Assembly: GCA_022793565.1 (NCBI GenBank)
Contig: JAAWDC010000085.1
Coordinates: forward strand, 1-16,154
Length of the DNA stretch: 16,154 nucleotides
Direction: 5' to 3'
Source: Bacilli bacterium
Lineage (GTDB): Bacteria > Bacillota_I > Bacilli_A > RF39 > UBA660
The notes beneath the pieces are model-generated. The model was not told the origin of the DNA. It searched no databases and was given only the letters and a program-made list of their open reading frames with translations. The position numbers were made by a program, and so were the translations under genes. Of this stretch, positions 1-6,673 are shown in pieces. Numbering within the stretch: position 1 is the stretch's first letter; each line of letters starts with the position of its first letter.

Positions 1-39
1 GAAAAATATATTTATGGATTATTTAAAGATATGATGTAG
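1..39 (+). CDS. ftsY: FtsY, SRP receptor GTPase (C-terminal end only)
   Basis: The first 13 codons of the window read EKYIYGLFKDMM followed by TAG at 37-39. This is the kind of ending seen in Firmicutes FtsY, where an acidic/aromatic stretch followed by YGLF-D-hydrophobic closes the NG domain. FtsY is the membrane-associated GTPase receptor that docks the signal recognition particle at the translocon. Only the last 12 residues are visible, so identification rests on this short match plus the neighbour: ylxM starts 9 bases further on, which is the canonical ftsY-ylxM order. The stop codon overlaps the ylxM ribosome binding site, pointing to co-translation. The start lies outside the window. 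Confidence 0.72.
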   Translation, partial: EKYIYGLFKDMM

Positions 40-48
40 GAGAATTTT

Positions 49-339
49 ATGGATCGAAAGATATATTTGAACAATTTATACGACTATTATTCTCTTCTTT
101 TTACAGAAAAACAAAGAGAGTATTTTGAAGCTTATTATTTTAATGACTTTTCGCTCAGTGAGATTGCAGAGAATAATGGTGTGAGTCGAAATGCTGTTCA
201 TGGACAGATTAAAATTGTGGAAGAAAAATTAGAATTTTATGAATCTACTTTACATTTATTTGACAAATCAGAGAAAATTCGAGCGATTATTAAAAATTTA
301 GATAACGAAATTAGAGAAAAACTTGAAGAGTTCCTCTAA
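49..339 (+). CDS. ylxM: YlxM/p13-like DNA-binding protein (UPF0122)
   Basis: A 96-aa protein with the YlxM pattern: an N-terminal segment with LLTEKQ-like spacing (LLFTEKQREYFEAYY, residues 16-30), then a sigma-70 region-4-like helix-turn-helix around residues 31-60 (SLSEIAENNGVSRNAVHGQI), and a coiled-coil-prone acidic C-terminal helix at 62-96. YlxM homologues are linked to the signal recognition particle pathway and are proposed to act as its regulator or as an SRP-associated factor. Length is normal for the family (about 95-115 aa). The start is set by AGGAG at 38-42, which overlaps the ftsY stop. Here the usual partner ffh is not the next gene; it lies 2.7 kb downstream behind two other genes. 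Confidence 0.93.
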   Translation: MDRKIYLNNLYDYYSLLFTEKQREYFEAYYFNDFSLSEIAENNGVSRNAVHGQIKIVEEKLEFYESTLHLFDKSEKIRAIIKNLDNEIREKLEEFL

Positions 340-351
340 AAAAGATAAAAT
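323..351 (+). promoter_or_regulatory. Possible sigma-A promoter inside the ylxM 3' end
   Basis: TTGAAG at 323-328 and TAAAAT at 346-351 are separated by 17 bases. This fits a housekeeping promoter with 4 of 6 and 5 of 6 consensus bases. It would start transcription about 40 bases before the HerA-like gene, allowing that gene pair to be expressed independently of ftsY-ylxM. In AT-rich DNA such matches arise by chance, so this is tentative. Confidence 0.35.
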
Positions 352-400
352 AGAATTAAGGTATCCTTCGTGGGAATCTGTTGTTGGGAGATGAGTAGGA

Positions 401-2155
401 ATGTTTGAAAAAATTATGTATATTGGAGATCATGATACTCAAATTAAACTAGCAGATACTGCTACAATCGAATCGGATATTATGAATATGCCTTTAATTT
501 TGCAGGATAATGAGAAGACGATTTTAGGGGAAGTAAAGGACCTTCTAGATGGATCTGTCAAGGTAAAATTATTAGGTGAAATCGAAAATGGGAAGTTTCT
601 TGGTGGTGTTCTTCGAAAACCGAGTTTGAATGCGTCTATTCGACCTTTGACGATAGATGAATTATCTTTGATTGTTGGAAGTCCGGAATTTGGATTTATG
701 GAACTGGGAATTAGTCCATTTTATGCTAGTAAAAAGGTATATGCAGATATGAATGAGCTATTTAGTAAGCATATGTGTGTATTTGGAAATACTGGTGGAG
801 GAAAGAGTTGTGGTGTTGCGAGAGTAATGCAGAATGTATTTTATAATCCTCAGTTTATTCCATATAAATCTAATTTTTTGATTTTTGATTCTTCTAGTGA
901 ATACTATACAGCTTTTTCGAAGATTAATGAAATTAATCCAAATTATCATTATCGTTTTCTTACGACGAATATGAATAATGCTCATGGTGGCGAGGTCCTT
1001 TGTATTCCTATTTGGTTATTAAGTGTTGAGGATATTGCTTTGTTGTTGTCTGCTACGACACATACACAAATTTCAATTATCGATAAAATGATGAAGTTAG
1101 TGAAGATTTTTTCACAATCTGATGGGGAAGCCCTGGATTATAAAAATCATTTAATTGCCAATGCAATTATGACTATTATGTATTCAAATCAAGGTTCTGC
1201 AAGTAAGCGAGATGAGATTTTTTCTATCTTTAATACTTGTCCTACTAATGAATTTAATTTGAATTCTACGGTTCAAGGAATTGGCTATACTAGAAAATTA
1301 CAAGAATGTTTCTTGATAGATTCTTCTGATCAATTTTCTGAACGTGTTTTGTTGACGGAGTATGTAAGTCAGTTTATTAAGCCAGAACTTAATCAATATG
1401 AACCTGAGCAAGTTCATTACTTTACGCTTGGTGATATGGAAAAGGCTCTTAATTTTGCTTTGATTAGTGAAGGATGGCTTAGAAATGAGAATGTATATGC
1501 GGATGCCATTACTTTGAAAGTAAAGCTTCATGAGTTAGTAATTGGTCCAAATGCTAGATTCTTTGATTGTAAAGATTTTGTACGATTAGATCAGTACTTG
1601 AGTGGGTTAATTGTAAAAGATAATCAAAAGTTTCAGATTATTAATATTAATCTTGAGGATGTGGATGATGCTTTTGCAAAATCGATCGTTAAAATTTTCA
1701 CTCGTTTAATTTTTGAATTTTCTAGAAAAGTGCAACGTGGAAGTATCCCTTTTAATATAATATTAGAAGAAGCACATCGCTATGTTCAAAAGGATCAGGA
1801 TGAATTTATGTTTGGTTATAATATCTTTGATCGAGTGGCAAAGGAAGGAAGAAAATATGGAGTGATTATGACCTTGATTTCTCAACGACCAGTGGATCTG
1901 AGTGAAACTGTAATTTCGCAATGTAGTAATTTCTTGATTTTTAAAATGAGCCATCCAAGAGATATTGAATATATTACGAAGATGATTCCTAATATTACAG
2001 AAGATACAATTGAAAAGCAAAAGTCACTGCAAGTTGGAAATTGTCTTGCTTTTGGAAGTGGATTTAAAATTCCAATTATTGTAAAATTGGAGATGCCAAA
2101 TCCAATGCCACAGAGTAGTAGTTGTAATGTTGTAACTAATTGGACAAGTCATTAG
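401..2155 (+). CDS. HerA-type hexameric ATPase (helicase HerA / DUF87 family)
   Basis: A 584-aa P-loop ATPase of the HerA-FtsK class. The N-terminal ~80 residues are beta-rich and match a HAS-barrel (a stretch ending LGGVLRKPSLNASIRPLT). Walker A is GNTGGGKS at residues 129-136, followed by the FLIFDSSSEY strand at 159-168. Walker B is NIILEEAH at 452-459 with the paired acidic residues E456/E457, followed by EGRKYGVIM and the SQRP sensor motif at 494-497. All key ATPase elements are intact. Family members pump or translocate DNA as ring hexamers, often with a NurA nuclease in archaea or with effector partners in bacterial defence systems. No nuclease gene is visible here, so the partner and the role are unknown. 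The start is supported by GGGAG at 386-390; the stop at 2155 overlaps the next gene's ribosome binding site. Confidence 0.85.
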   Translation: MFEKIMYIGDHDTQIKLADTATIESDIMNMPLILQDNEKTILGEVKDLLDGSVKVKLLGEIENGKFLGGVLRKPSLNASIRPLTIDELSLIVGSPEFGFMELGISPFYASKKVYADMNELFSKHMCVFGNTGGGKSCGVARVMQNVFYNPQFIPYKSNFLIFDSSSEYYTAFSKINEINPNYHYRFLTTNMNNAHGGEVLCIPIWLLSVEDIALLLSATTHTQISIIDKMMKLVKIFSQSDGEALDYKNHLIANAIMTIMYSNQGSASKRDEIFSIFNTCPTNEFNLNSTVQGIGYTRKLQECFLIDSSDQFSERVLLTEYVSQFIKPELNQYEPEQVHYFTLGDMEKALNFALISEGWLRNENVYADAITLKVKLHELVIGPNARFFDCKDFVRLDQYLSGLIVKDNQKFQIININLEDVDDAFAKSIVKIFTRLIFEFSRKVQRGSIPFNIILEEAHRYVQKDQDEFMFGYNIFDRVAKEGRKYGVIMTLISQRPVDLSETVISQCSNFLIFKMSHPRDIEYITKMIPNITEDTIEKQKSLQVGNCLAFGSGFKIPIIVKLEMPNPMPQSSSCNVVTNWTSH

Positions 2156-2167
2156 GGAGGCTAGAGT

Positions 2168-2974
2168 ATGAATTTTATTCTTTTAATTAATTTTGATCAA
2201 TTATTAGATCCAATCCGACCATATTTCTTGCAACTCGGTATTTTGTTTGGATTGTTGTTTTGTTTGACGTTTCTTGGACTGGGAGCTGTATTTAAGAGAG
2301 CAGGAAAATCAGCAATTGCAGCATGGATTCCATTTTATAATTTGTATGTTCTTTTTGAGATTGTTTATCAAAAGGGATGGAAAGTGGTATTTTTATTAGT
2401 TCCCTTTTATAATTTGTATTTGCTATTTTGTATTCCATTTAAGCTTTCAAAGATGTTTGGGCACAGTGCTTTATTTGGTCTTTATCTTCTTTTGTTTCCT
2501 GTGGGTGGATATCCTATTTTGGGGTTTGAAGATGCAGTTTGTGGAGAAGAGATAGATCCTATTGAAGATGTGGTTTCAGAACCAATTGATTCTAATATGC
2601 CTACTGTTGAAAAAGAGGTTATTGAAACTCCTGATTTAGATTCTTTTGAAAATAAAAGTTCGTTTAAGTCAGAGGTTCCAGTTATGGAAATAGATGCTAA
2701 TTTGAATTCTCAAAATTCTCAAGAAAGTATGGCAATTGAACCTACGATTATAGAACAGGAAAAAAATTTGATAGAAGATGTTGCTTTTATAGATTCTTCT
2801 ATGCCGGATGATAACATTCTAGCTGATATTGAAAGTATGATTTCTCCAGAACCTGTACCTACAGAGCCAGATGTTTCAGAACCACTATCTTTGAATCAGA
2901 GTACTAGTTCTACAGATTCTTCTGTATTGGCGTCAGAATTGTCTTTCTTAGATTCTATTTTATCTTCAAAATAG
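2168..2974 (+). CDS. DUF5684-like polytopic membrane protein with acidic Ser-rich tail
   Basis: A 268-aa protein. Residues about 15-120 form a compact membrane domain with roughly four hydrophobic segments (18-42, 48-66, 72-92, 100-120). It contains two copies of PFYNLY (residues 55-60 and 79-84), AGKSAIAAWIP, and a closing YPILGFEDA. This pattern matches the DUF5684 family of small membrane proteins of unknown function, often annotated near signal peptidase I. Residues 121-268 are a low-complexity tail rich in Glu, Asp, Ser and Pro with very few basic residues, probably disordered. AGGGAGG at 2154-2160 sits 7 bases before the ATG and overlaps the upstream stop, so it is translationally tied to the HerA-like gene. 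A terminator follows. No catalytic motif is seen; the role is unknown. Confidence 0.75.
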   Translation: MNFILLINFDQLLDPIRPYFLQLGILFGLLFCLTFLGLGAVFKRAGKSAIAAWIPFYNLYVLFEIVYQKGWKVVFLLVPFYNLYLLFCIPFKLSKMFGHSALFGLYLLLFPVGGYPILGFEDAVCGEEIDPIEDVVSEPIDSNMPTVEKEVIETPDLDSFENKSSFKSEVPVMEIDANLNSQNSQESMAIEPTIIEQEKNLIEDVAFIDSSMPDDNILADIESMISPEPVPTEPDVSEPLSLNQSTSSTDSSVLASELSFLDSILSSK

Positions 2975-3003
2975 AATTATATATACAAATGGTCATATAT
3001 TTT

Positions 3004-3023
3004 AGAGCGAAAGCTCTTTTTTT
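3004..3023 (+). terminator. Rho-independent terminator after the HerA/DUF5684 gene pair
   Basis: The stem AGAGC (3004-3008) and GCTCT (3013-3017) encloses a GAAA tetraloop and is followed directly by a run of T residues to 3023. The stem is short (5 bp) but has a stable GNRA loop. It sits 29 bases after the stop codon of the membrane protein gene and just before the ffh promoter. Confidence 0.75.
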
Positions 3024-3024
3024 C

Positions 3025-3053
3025 TTGGTGAACTTTTCATATTATAGTATAAT
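3025..3053 (+). promoter_or_regulatory. Sigma-A promoter for ffh
   Basis: TTGGTG at 3025-3030 and a perfect TATAAT at 3048-3053 are spaced by 17 bases, between a terminator and the ffh ribosome binding site (AAGGAGG). The 13 bases ATTATAGTATAAT ending at 3053 are identical to those at the pcrA promoter ending at 7842. Confidence 0.7.
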
Positions 3054-3080
3054 ATTTATTGATATAAGGAGGGATATACG

Positions 3081-4388
3081 ATGTTTGAGTCCTTAGGAGA
3101 TCGATTACAAAATGTAATGCATAAAATTAAGGGATATGGCAAAATTACCGAAGAAAATATCAGTGAAATGATGAGAGAGATCCGTTTGGCACTTTTGGAA
3201 GCGGATGTTAATTATAAAGTAGTTAAAGAGTTTACTAATATAGTAAAAGAAAAGGCACTTGGTGAAGAGGTTCAAAAAAGTATTAAGCCAGGAGACTTAT
3301 TTGTTAAGATTGTGAAGGATGAATTAACTGAACTACTTGGTGGTGAAAGTAAGCCACTAAATATGAATGGGAATCCAGCACTGCTTATGTTAGTGGGACT
3401 TCAAGGTTCTGGTAAAACTACTACAATCGGAAAACTTTCTAACTTTTTGAGAAAAAAACATGCTAAAAAACCATTACTTGTTGCCTGTGATGTATATCGT
3501 CCAGCAGCGATAGATCAATTGAAACAGATTGGTAAGCAACTCGGGATAGAGGTTTATGAAGAAGGAAAAAAGGATCCAGTTGAGATCGCTAAAAATGCTT
3601 GTTCCTATGCAAAGGAAAATCATTTTGATTATGTTTTAATTGACACTGCAGGTCGTTTACATATCGATTCTTATTTGATGGAAGAACTTCAAAATATTAA
3701 TTTGGAAGTGCACCCTCAAGAGATTTTATTGGTCATTGATTCTATGATGGGTCAGGATGCTATTAATGTGATTGAAGGGTTTAATGATGCCCTAAAATTA
3801 ACGGGAGTCATTTTAACAAAGTTAGATGGTGATACGAGGGGTGGAGTTGCTTTATCTGTCCGCCATTTGACTAATGTTCCAATTAAGTTTATTGGTGTTA
3901 GTGAGAAGTTGGATGGGTTAGAATCATTTGATCCTGAGCGAATGGCAGGTCGTATTCTTGGTATGGGAGATATTATTTCCCTAGTCGAAAAAGCAACGGA
4001 AGCGATCGATGAAAAGGAAGCTATGAATGCAGCAAAGAGGATGCAAGCAGGGAAGTTTGATTTAGAAGACTTTTTAAAACAAATGAAACAAATTAAAAAG
4101 CTTGGACCTTTAGAAAATTTAATTAAATTATTACCTGGAGCACGTAAATTGAATTTAGATCAAGTACAAATTGATCCAAAACAGATGGCTCATGTAGAAG
4201 CGATTATTTTATCTATGACTCCAGAAGAAAGAAGGAATCCGGATGTTATTAAAGCTAGTCGAAAAACAAGGATTGCGTCTGGGTGTGGACTTTCGGTGCA
4301 GGAAGTAAATAAACTATTGAATCAATTTGATCAAATGAAGAAGATGATGAAACAAATGATGAATGGAAATATGAAGTTACCATTTTAG
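3081..4388 (+). CDS. ffh: Signal recognition particle GTPase Ffh (SRP54)
   Basis: A 435-aa protein collinear with bacterial Ffh (about 430-450 aa). The N domain covers about 1-95. The G domain has GLQGSGKTT (106-114), DTAGR (188-192) and TKLDG (246-250), and ends in MAGRILGMGD. The methionine-rich M domain (about 320-430) carries the SRP RNA binding segment RKTRIASGCG (394-403) and ends in a KKMMKQMMNG-type tail; it binds 4.5S/scRNA and signal peptides. Together with FtsY it targets nascent membrane and secreted proteins. The start is fixed by AAGGAGGG eight bases upstream. It has its own promoter, unlike the classic ylxM-ffh operon. No terminator is seen before the next gene 37 bases on, so the downstream unknown gene is probably co-transcribed. 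Confidence 0.97.
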   Translation: MFESLGDRLQNVMHKIKGYGKITEENISEMMREIRLALLEADVNYKVVKEFTNIVKEKALGEEVQKSIKPGDLFVKIVKDELTELLGGESKPLNMNGNPALLMLVGLQGSGKTTTIGKLSNFLRKKHAKKPLLVACDVYRPAAIDQLKQIGKQLGIEVYEEGKKDPVEIAKNACSYAKENHFDYVLIDTAGRLHIDSYLMEELQNINLEVHPQEILLVIDSMMGQDAINVIEGFNDALKLTGVILTKLDGDTRGGVALSVRHLTNVPIKFIGVSEKLDGLESFDPERMAGRILGMGDIISLVEKATEAIDEKEAMNAAKRMQAGKFDLEDFLKQMKQIKKLGPLENLIKLLPGARKLNLDQVQIDPKQMAHVEAIILSMTPEERRNPDVIKASRKTRIASGCGLSVQEVNKLLNQFDQMKKMMKQMMNGNMKLPF

Positions 4389-4425
4389 ATTGTAAAAATA
4401 TATGGTATTAAATTTAGGGGGATTT

Positions 4426-5517
4426 ATGGATAAAGAAGAACTTTCTTATAAAGTAGAATATATGGCATTTACATACTTATTAAAGGTAAAAAGTGAGCTA
4501 ATGTTACAACATTATTCTATTAATTATGCACAGAAAAATTTGGATGATATAACTATAACTGCAGATATGGCAAATTGTTATCGGGAACAAATTGCTAGAG
4601 GTCAGAAAAATATTCATTTGTTGTTAGATCTTGTCTTTTTAGAGGGAATTAATTCAAATGATACAGAAAAAGAAGCGATACTCGATTATAAAATTCATAG
4701 AGATCTGCCTCATATTTTAGAAAATTTAATTTGTGGAAAGTATCATTATGATTGGGATATTGAAGATTGTATGTTTGATTATTCTATGGTAAAGAAGGTA
4801 CCTCAAGTTAGAGAGGTGTATCGTGATCATTTAAGACTTAAAGAATTGGTGCAATCTGATGAATTTGATAAAGCATATCGTTCTTGTTGTGTTGATAATC
4901 CTATTTATTTTGATATTTACAAGTTGGCTTGTTCTGATTCGTATTATTTTCCTTTTTTAGAGCAGATGATTGGGCATCAACTTTATGATCCAAATCATTT
5001 GGATTGTGAACCAAGTTGTGAACCATTTTATGGACGTATCGAACGAATGAGAATTTCTAAATTAACTACACCTGTGTTATTGGATCCTAGAACAAACTTT
5101 AGTTTATTAGTTAACGGATCAGATTTATTAAAATATATGATTTCTTCTATTGGTTCAGAGTATCAAAAGACAGGAGTATTGAATCCTAATTTTTCGTTGA
5201 TAGCGTCTATTTTAAAAGAAAGAGAAGTTAGTGTAATAGATACTGTTCGTTTTCGTGGAAAGTATAAGGATGATGGTTATACGGCTTACTTATCTACCTT
5301 GTTATCTAGCTATAATTGTTGCGACTCTATAGAATTTCAAGATTTGTTAACTTATCTTGTAAGTGATCGTGCGATTCAAAAGCAGGTTATGATTTCTAAA
5401 TATCCTTCCCCTTATAGAGATTCGGAGATTGATGCTTATTGTGGTTTTATTGAGGAAAGACGTGGTTCTAATGTGGATGGTCTTTCTAAACTAAAAATGT
5501 TAAAGTTTAATTTATAG
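4426..5517 (+). CDS. Uncharacterised 363-aa cytosolic protein downstream of ffh
   Basis: I do not recognise this protein. The start at 4426 is chosen over the in-frame ATG at 4402 because AGGGGG (4416-4421) lies 4 bases before it, while 4402 has no such site; the product then begins MDKEELSYKVEYMAF. It has no signal peptide or membrane segment. It looks mainly helical, rich in Tyr, Asp and Leu, and has about a dozen cysteines, including CC pairs (SCCVDN, NCCDS) and a CEPSCEP motif. No known catalytic motif is visible. It follows ffh by 37 bases with no terminator between, so it probably shares the ffh transcript. Function is unknown; a role in protein targeting would be guesswork from position alone. 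Confidence 0.72.
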   Translation: MDKEELSYKVEYMAFTYLLKVKSELMLQHYSINYAQKNLDDITITADMANCYREQIARGQKNIHLLLDLVFLEGINSNDTEKEAILDYKIHRDLPHILENLICGKYHYDWDIEDCMFDYSMVKKVPQVREVYRDHLRLKELVQSDEFDKAYRSCCVDNPIYFDIYKLACSDSYYFPFLEQMIGHQLYDPNHLDCEPSCEPFYGRIERMRISKLTTPVLLDPRTNFSLLVNGSDLLKYMISSIGSEYQKTGVLNPNFSLIASILKEREVSVIDTVRFRGKYKDDGYTAYLSTLLSSYNCCDSIEFQDLLTYLVSDRAIQKQVMISKYPSPYRDSEIDAYCGFIEERRGSNVDGLSKLKMLKFNL

Positions 5518-5550
5518 ATTAAATTCTTTTTTCTAGGCAAAGGAATTAGA

Positions 5551-5576
5551 ACACTTTTTTCTTCCTGAATATGATA
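5551..5576 (+). promoter_or_regulatory. Candidate sigma-K-type promoter for the spore coat gene
   Basis: AC at 5551-5552 is followed 15 bases later by AATATGATA at 5568-5576. This matches the sigma-K pattern (AC, about 15-16 bases, CATAnnnTA) with one mismatch, and it lies 23 bases before a CotD-like coding region, where late mother-cell expression would be expected. A weak inverted repeat TTCTA/TAGAA (5531-5535, 5547-5551) followed by a T run overlaps it and could act as a poor terminator for the preceding gene. Both calls are tentative. Confidence 0.35.
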
Positions 5577-5599
5577 GAAGTAGATAGGAGGAAAAAAAT

Positions 5600-5947
5600 A
5601 TGTTTAGAAATGCTTGTTACGATAGGCAAAATGAAATGAACAATGAGTTCAATGCTGAAAACATGAATGTTGATATCGATGTTCAAATGGGAGATAACAA
5701 CATGATGGGAAATGGAATGGGACCAGGAGCTATGCCTGCTGCTACAACACAAGGTCCTGTTATGGAGCCTATGAGAGAACGTCAAGTACATCGTACAATT
5801 ATGCATGATGTTCAACATGTTTGCCCAATTCGTACTAGAGTAATTAACCATCACGTATTCCGTCATACATATCGTCCATCATATTCTTGTTGTGAAGAGA
5901 ATGTATGTAGTCAGATTCAATGTGGTTCTTGTTGTAATTTTAGATAA
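5600..5947 (+). CDS. CotD-like spore coat protein
   Basis: A 115-aa protein in two parts. Residues 1-60 are low-complexity, rich in Met, Asn, Gly and Pro (for example MMGNGMGPGAMPAA). Residues 61-115 resemble the CotD family of inner spore coat proteins: a His/Arg/Val-rich block containing VINHHVFRHTYRP, then a Cys-rich end with CC pairs (SCCEENVC, CGSCC). Cysteine and histidine clusters suit cross-linking within the coat. AGGAGG at 5586-5591 gives a strong start. The gene is monocistronic, with a possible sigma-K promoter and its own terminator. Assignment to CotD rests on the His-rich motif and overall character, not on a full-length match. It implies that this organism sporulates, as does the collagen-like gene at the right edge. 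Confidence 0.72.
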   Translation: MFRNACYDRQNEMNNEFNAENMNVDIDVQMGDNNMMGNGMGPGAMPAATTQGPVMEPMRERQVHRTIMHDVQHVCPIRTRVINHHVFRHTYRPSYSCCEENVCSQIQCGSCCNFR

Positions 5948-5970
5948 AAGTCGAAAGACTTTTTTCTTTT
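5946..5970 (+). terminator. Rho-independent terminator of the CotD-like gene
   Basis: AAAAGTC (5946-5952) pairs with GACTTTT (5957-5963) around a GAAA tetraloop and runs into TTTTTCTTTT. The stem begins inside the stop codon. Same design (short stem, GAAA loop) as the terminator at 3004. Confidence 0.85.
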
Positions 5971-6010
5971 GCAGTAATTTTATTTTATGCCAGAAAGAAT
6001 AACCACTTAA

Positions 6011-6037
6011 ACTGAGACAGTGTTTTATTGTCTTAGT
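6011..6037 (+). other. Isolated stem-loop, function unknown
   Basis: ACTGAGACA (6011-6019) pairs with TGTCTTAGT (6029-6037), giving nine pairs including one G-T, with a 9-base loop. It is not followed by a T run, so it is not an ordinary terminator, and it lies 40 bases beyond the cotD-like terminator. Confidence 0.45.
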
Positions 6038-6350
6038 ATTTGTATGGTCAATAAGAATTTAGGTAATGGTGAATCGTTCTATTTATGCATATTATTTTCC
6101 ACTTGGGACTAGAATATGTTGTGAAATGTAGAAAGTTAGATTTAATTTATGGGATAAAATCGAAAAAAATGTTCATTATTTGTCGGATACTTAATTCCTC
6201 TAATTAAATTTTTGGCTAATATCAATCTTTTTTTCATATTAAGGGTACTTATAAAATTATATTTTTTTAAAAGATGGTATATGTAAGATTTGTTTTATTC
6301 TAGAATAAGAAGATTCTACTTATCTATATCGTACAGAACAAGTTTTCTTT

Positions 6351-6395
6351 TTGACAATTTTATTGTTGTAAACTTTTGTATAATTATGGTAAATT
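6351..6395 (+). promoter_or_regulatory. Probable promoter region of rpoZ
   Basis: A perfect TTGACA (6351-6356) and a perfect TATAAT (6379-6384) occur here, but 22 bases apart, which is too far for normal sigma-A use. An alternative is TTGTAA at 6367-6372 with an extended -10, TGG-TAAATT, at 6387-6395 (17-base spacer). The exact promoter cannot be decided by eye, but promoter-like elements are concentrated here, 50-100 bases before the gene. Confidence 0.4.
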
Positions 6396-6447
6396 TCTTG
6401 TATTATTTAATAATAGCTTTTATTATTAGAATAGGGAAGGTGATACA

Positions 6448-6648
6448 GTGATTTATCCATCAATAGACAAGATATTAAACGTTATTGATTCAAAATATGA
6501 ATTGGTTCATATCATTAGTAAGCGTAGTAAACAGATGGCTTCATCGAAACATTACCAAATGCCAGAGCATAAATATATTTCTAAAAAAAATTTAGGAAGG
6601 GCGTTGGAAGAAATTTCAGAGAATCTAATTACTGTAAAGAAGGACTAA
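6448..6648 (+). CDS. rpoZ: RNA polymerase omega subunit
   Basis: A 66-aa protein with the Firmicutes omega signature: MIYPSIDKILNVIDSKYELV at the N terminus, then ISKRSKQM (residues 23-30), and KKNLGRALEEISENLI (46-61), which supports the beta-prime subunit during core polymerase assembly. Length fits the family (60-75 aa). It starts at GTG (6448) behind AGGGAAGGTGAT, a good ribosome binding site 6 bases away. In most Firmicutes rpoZ lies between gmk and priA or coaBC. Here it stands alone, with an AT-rich gap before it and a terminator directly after it. Confidence 0.96.
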   Translation: MIYPSIDKILNVIDSKYELVHIISKRSKQMASSKHYQMPEHKYISKKNLGRALEEISENLITVKKD

Positions 6649-6665
6649 AATTAAGTTCTTTTTTT
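6636..6665 (+). terminator. Terminator overlapping the rpoZ stop codon
   Basis: Bases 6636-6646 can pair with 6654-6664 (eleven pairs, two of them G-T) around a 7-base loop, and the right arm merges into the run of T to 6665. The stop codon TAA (6646-6648) sits at the top of the stem, so termination depends on the end of the coding sequence itself. Confidence 0.65.
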
Positions 6666-6673
6666 ATTTTTCT

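Larger units (their letters stand above)
5971..6430 (+). other. AT-rich intergenic region between cotD-like gene and rpoZ
   Basis: About 460 bases without a convincing gene on either strand. The longest ATG reading frame noticed on the plus strand is about 21 codons (from 6066) with no properly spaced ribosome binding site. The stretch holds a 9-bp stem-loop at 6011-6037, an AT-only inverted repeat TTAATT/AATTAA at 6191-6207, and an overlapping palindrome and inverted repeat at 6297-6318 (ATTCTAGAAT, then TAGAAT/ATTCTA). No tRNA, T-box (no AGGGTGGNACCGCG-type motif) or CRISPR repeat was recognised. It may be a long rpoZ leader, an unannotated RNA, or decayed sequence. Confidence 0.5.

Noticed and set aside
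394..403. Cys in the RIASGCG RNA-binding segment of Ffh (residues 394-403 of that protein) as an anomaly
   Set aside because: A Cys at this place is known from E. coli Ffh (Cys406), so it is ordinary variation. The coordinates given here are protein residue numbers.
401..2974. A HerA-based anti-phage defence system
   Set aside because: No nuclease, Sir2, DUF4297 or other known effector is found next to the ATPase, and the neighbours are housekeeping genes; the sequence does not support a defence call.
4402..4425. Upstream ATG start for the gene after ffh
   Set aside because: No ribosome binding site precedes 4402, while AGGGGG lies 4 bases before the ATG at 4426.
6066..6131. Short reading frame of about 21 codons (MVNRSIYAYYF...) in the AT-rich gap
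   Set aside because: It has no properly spaced ribosome binding site (AGG touches the start codon), is very short, and has no recognisable motif.
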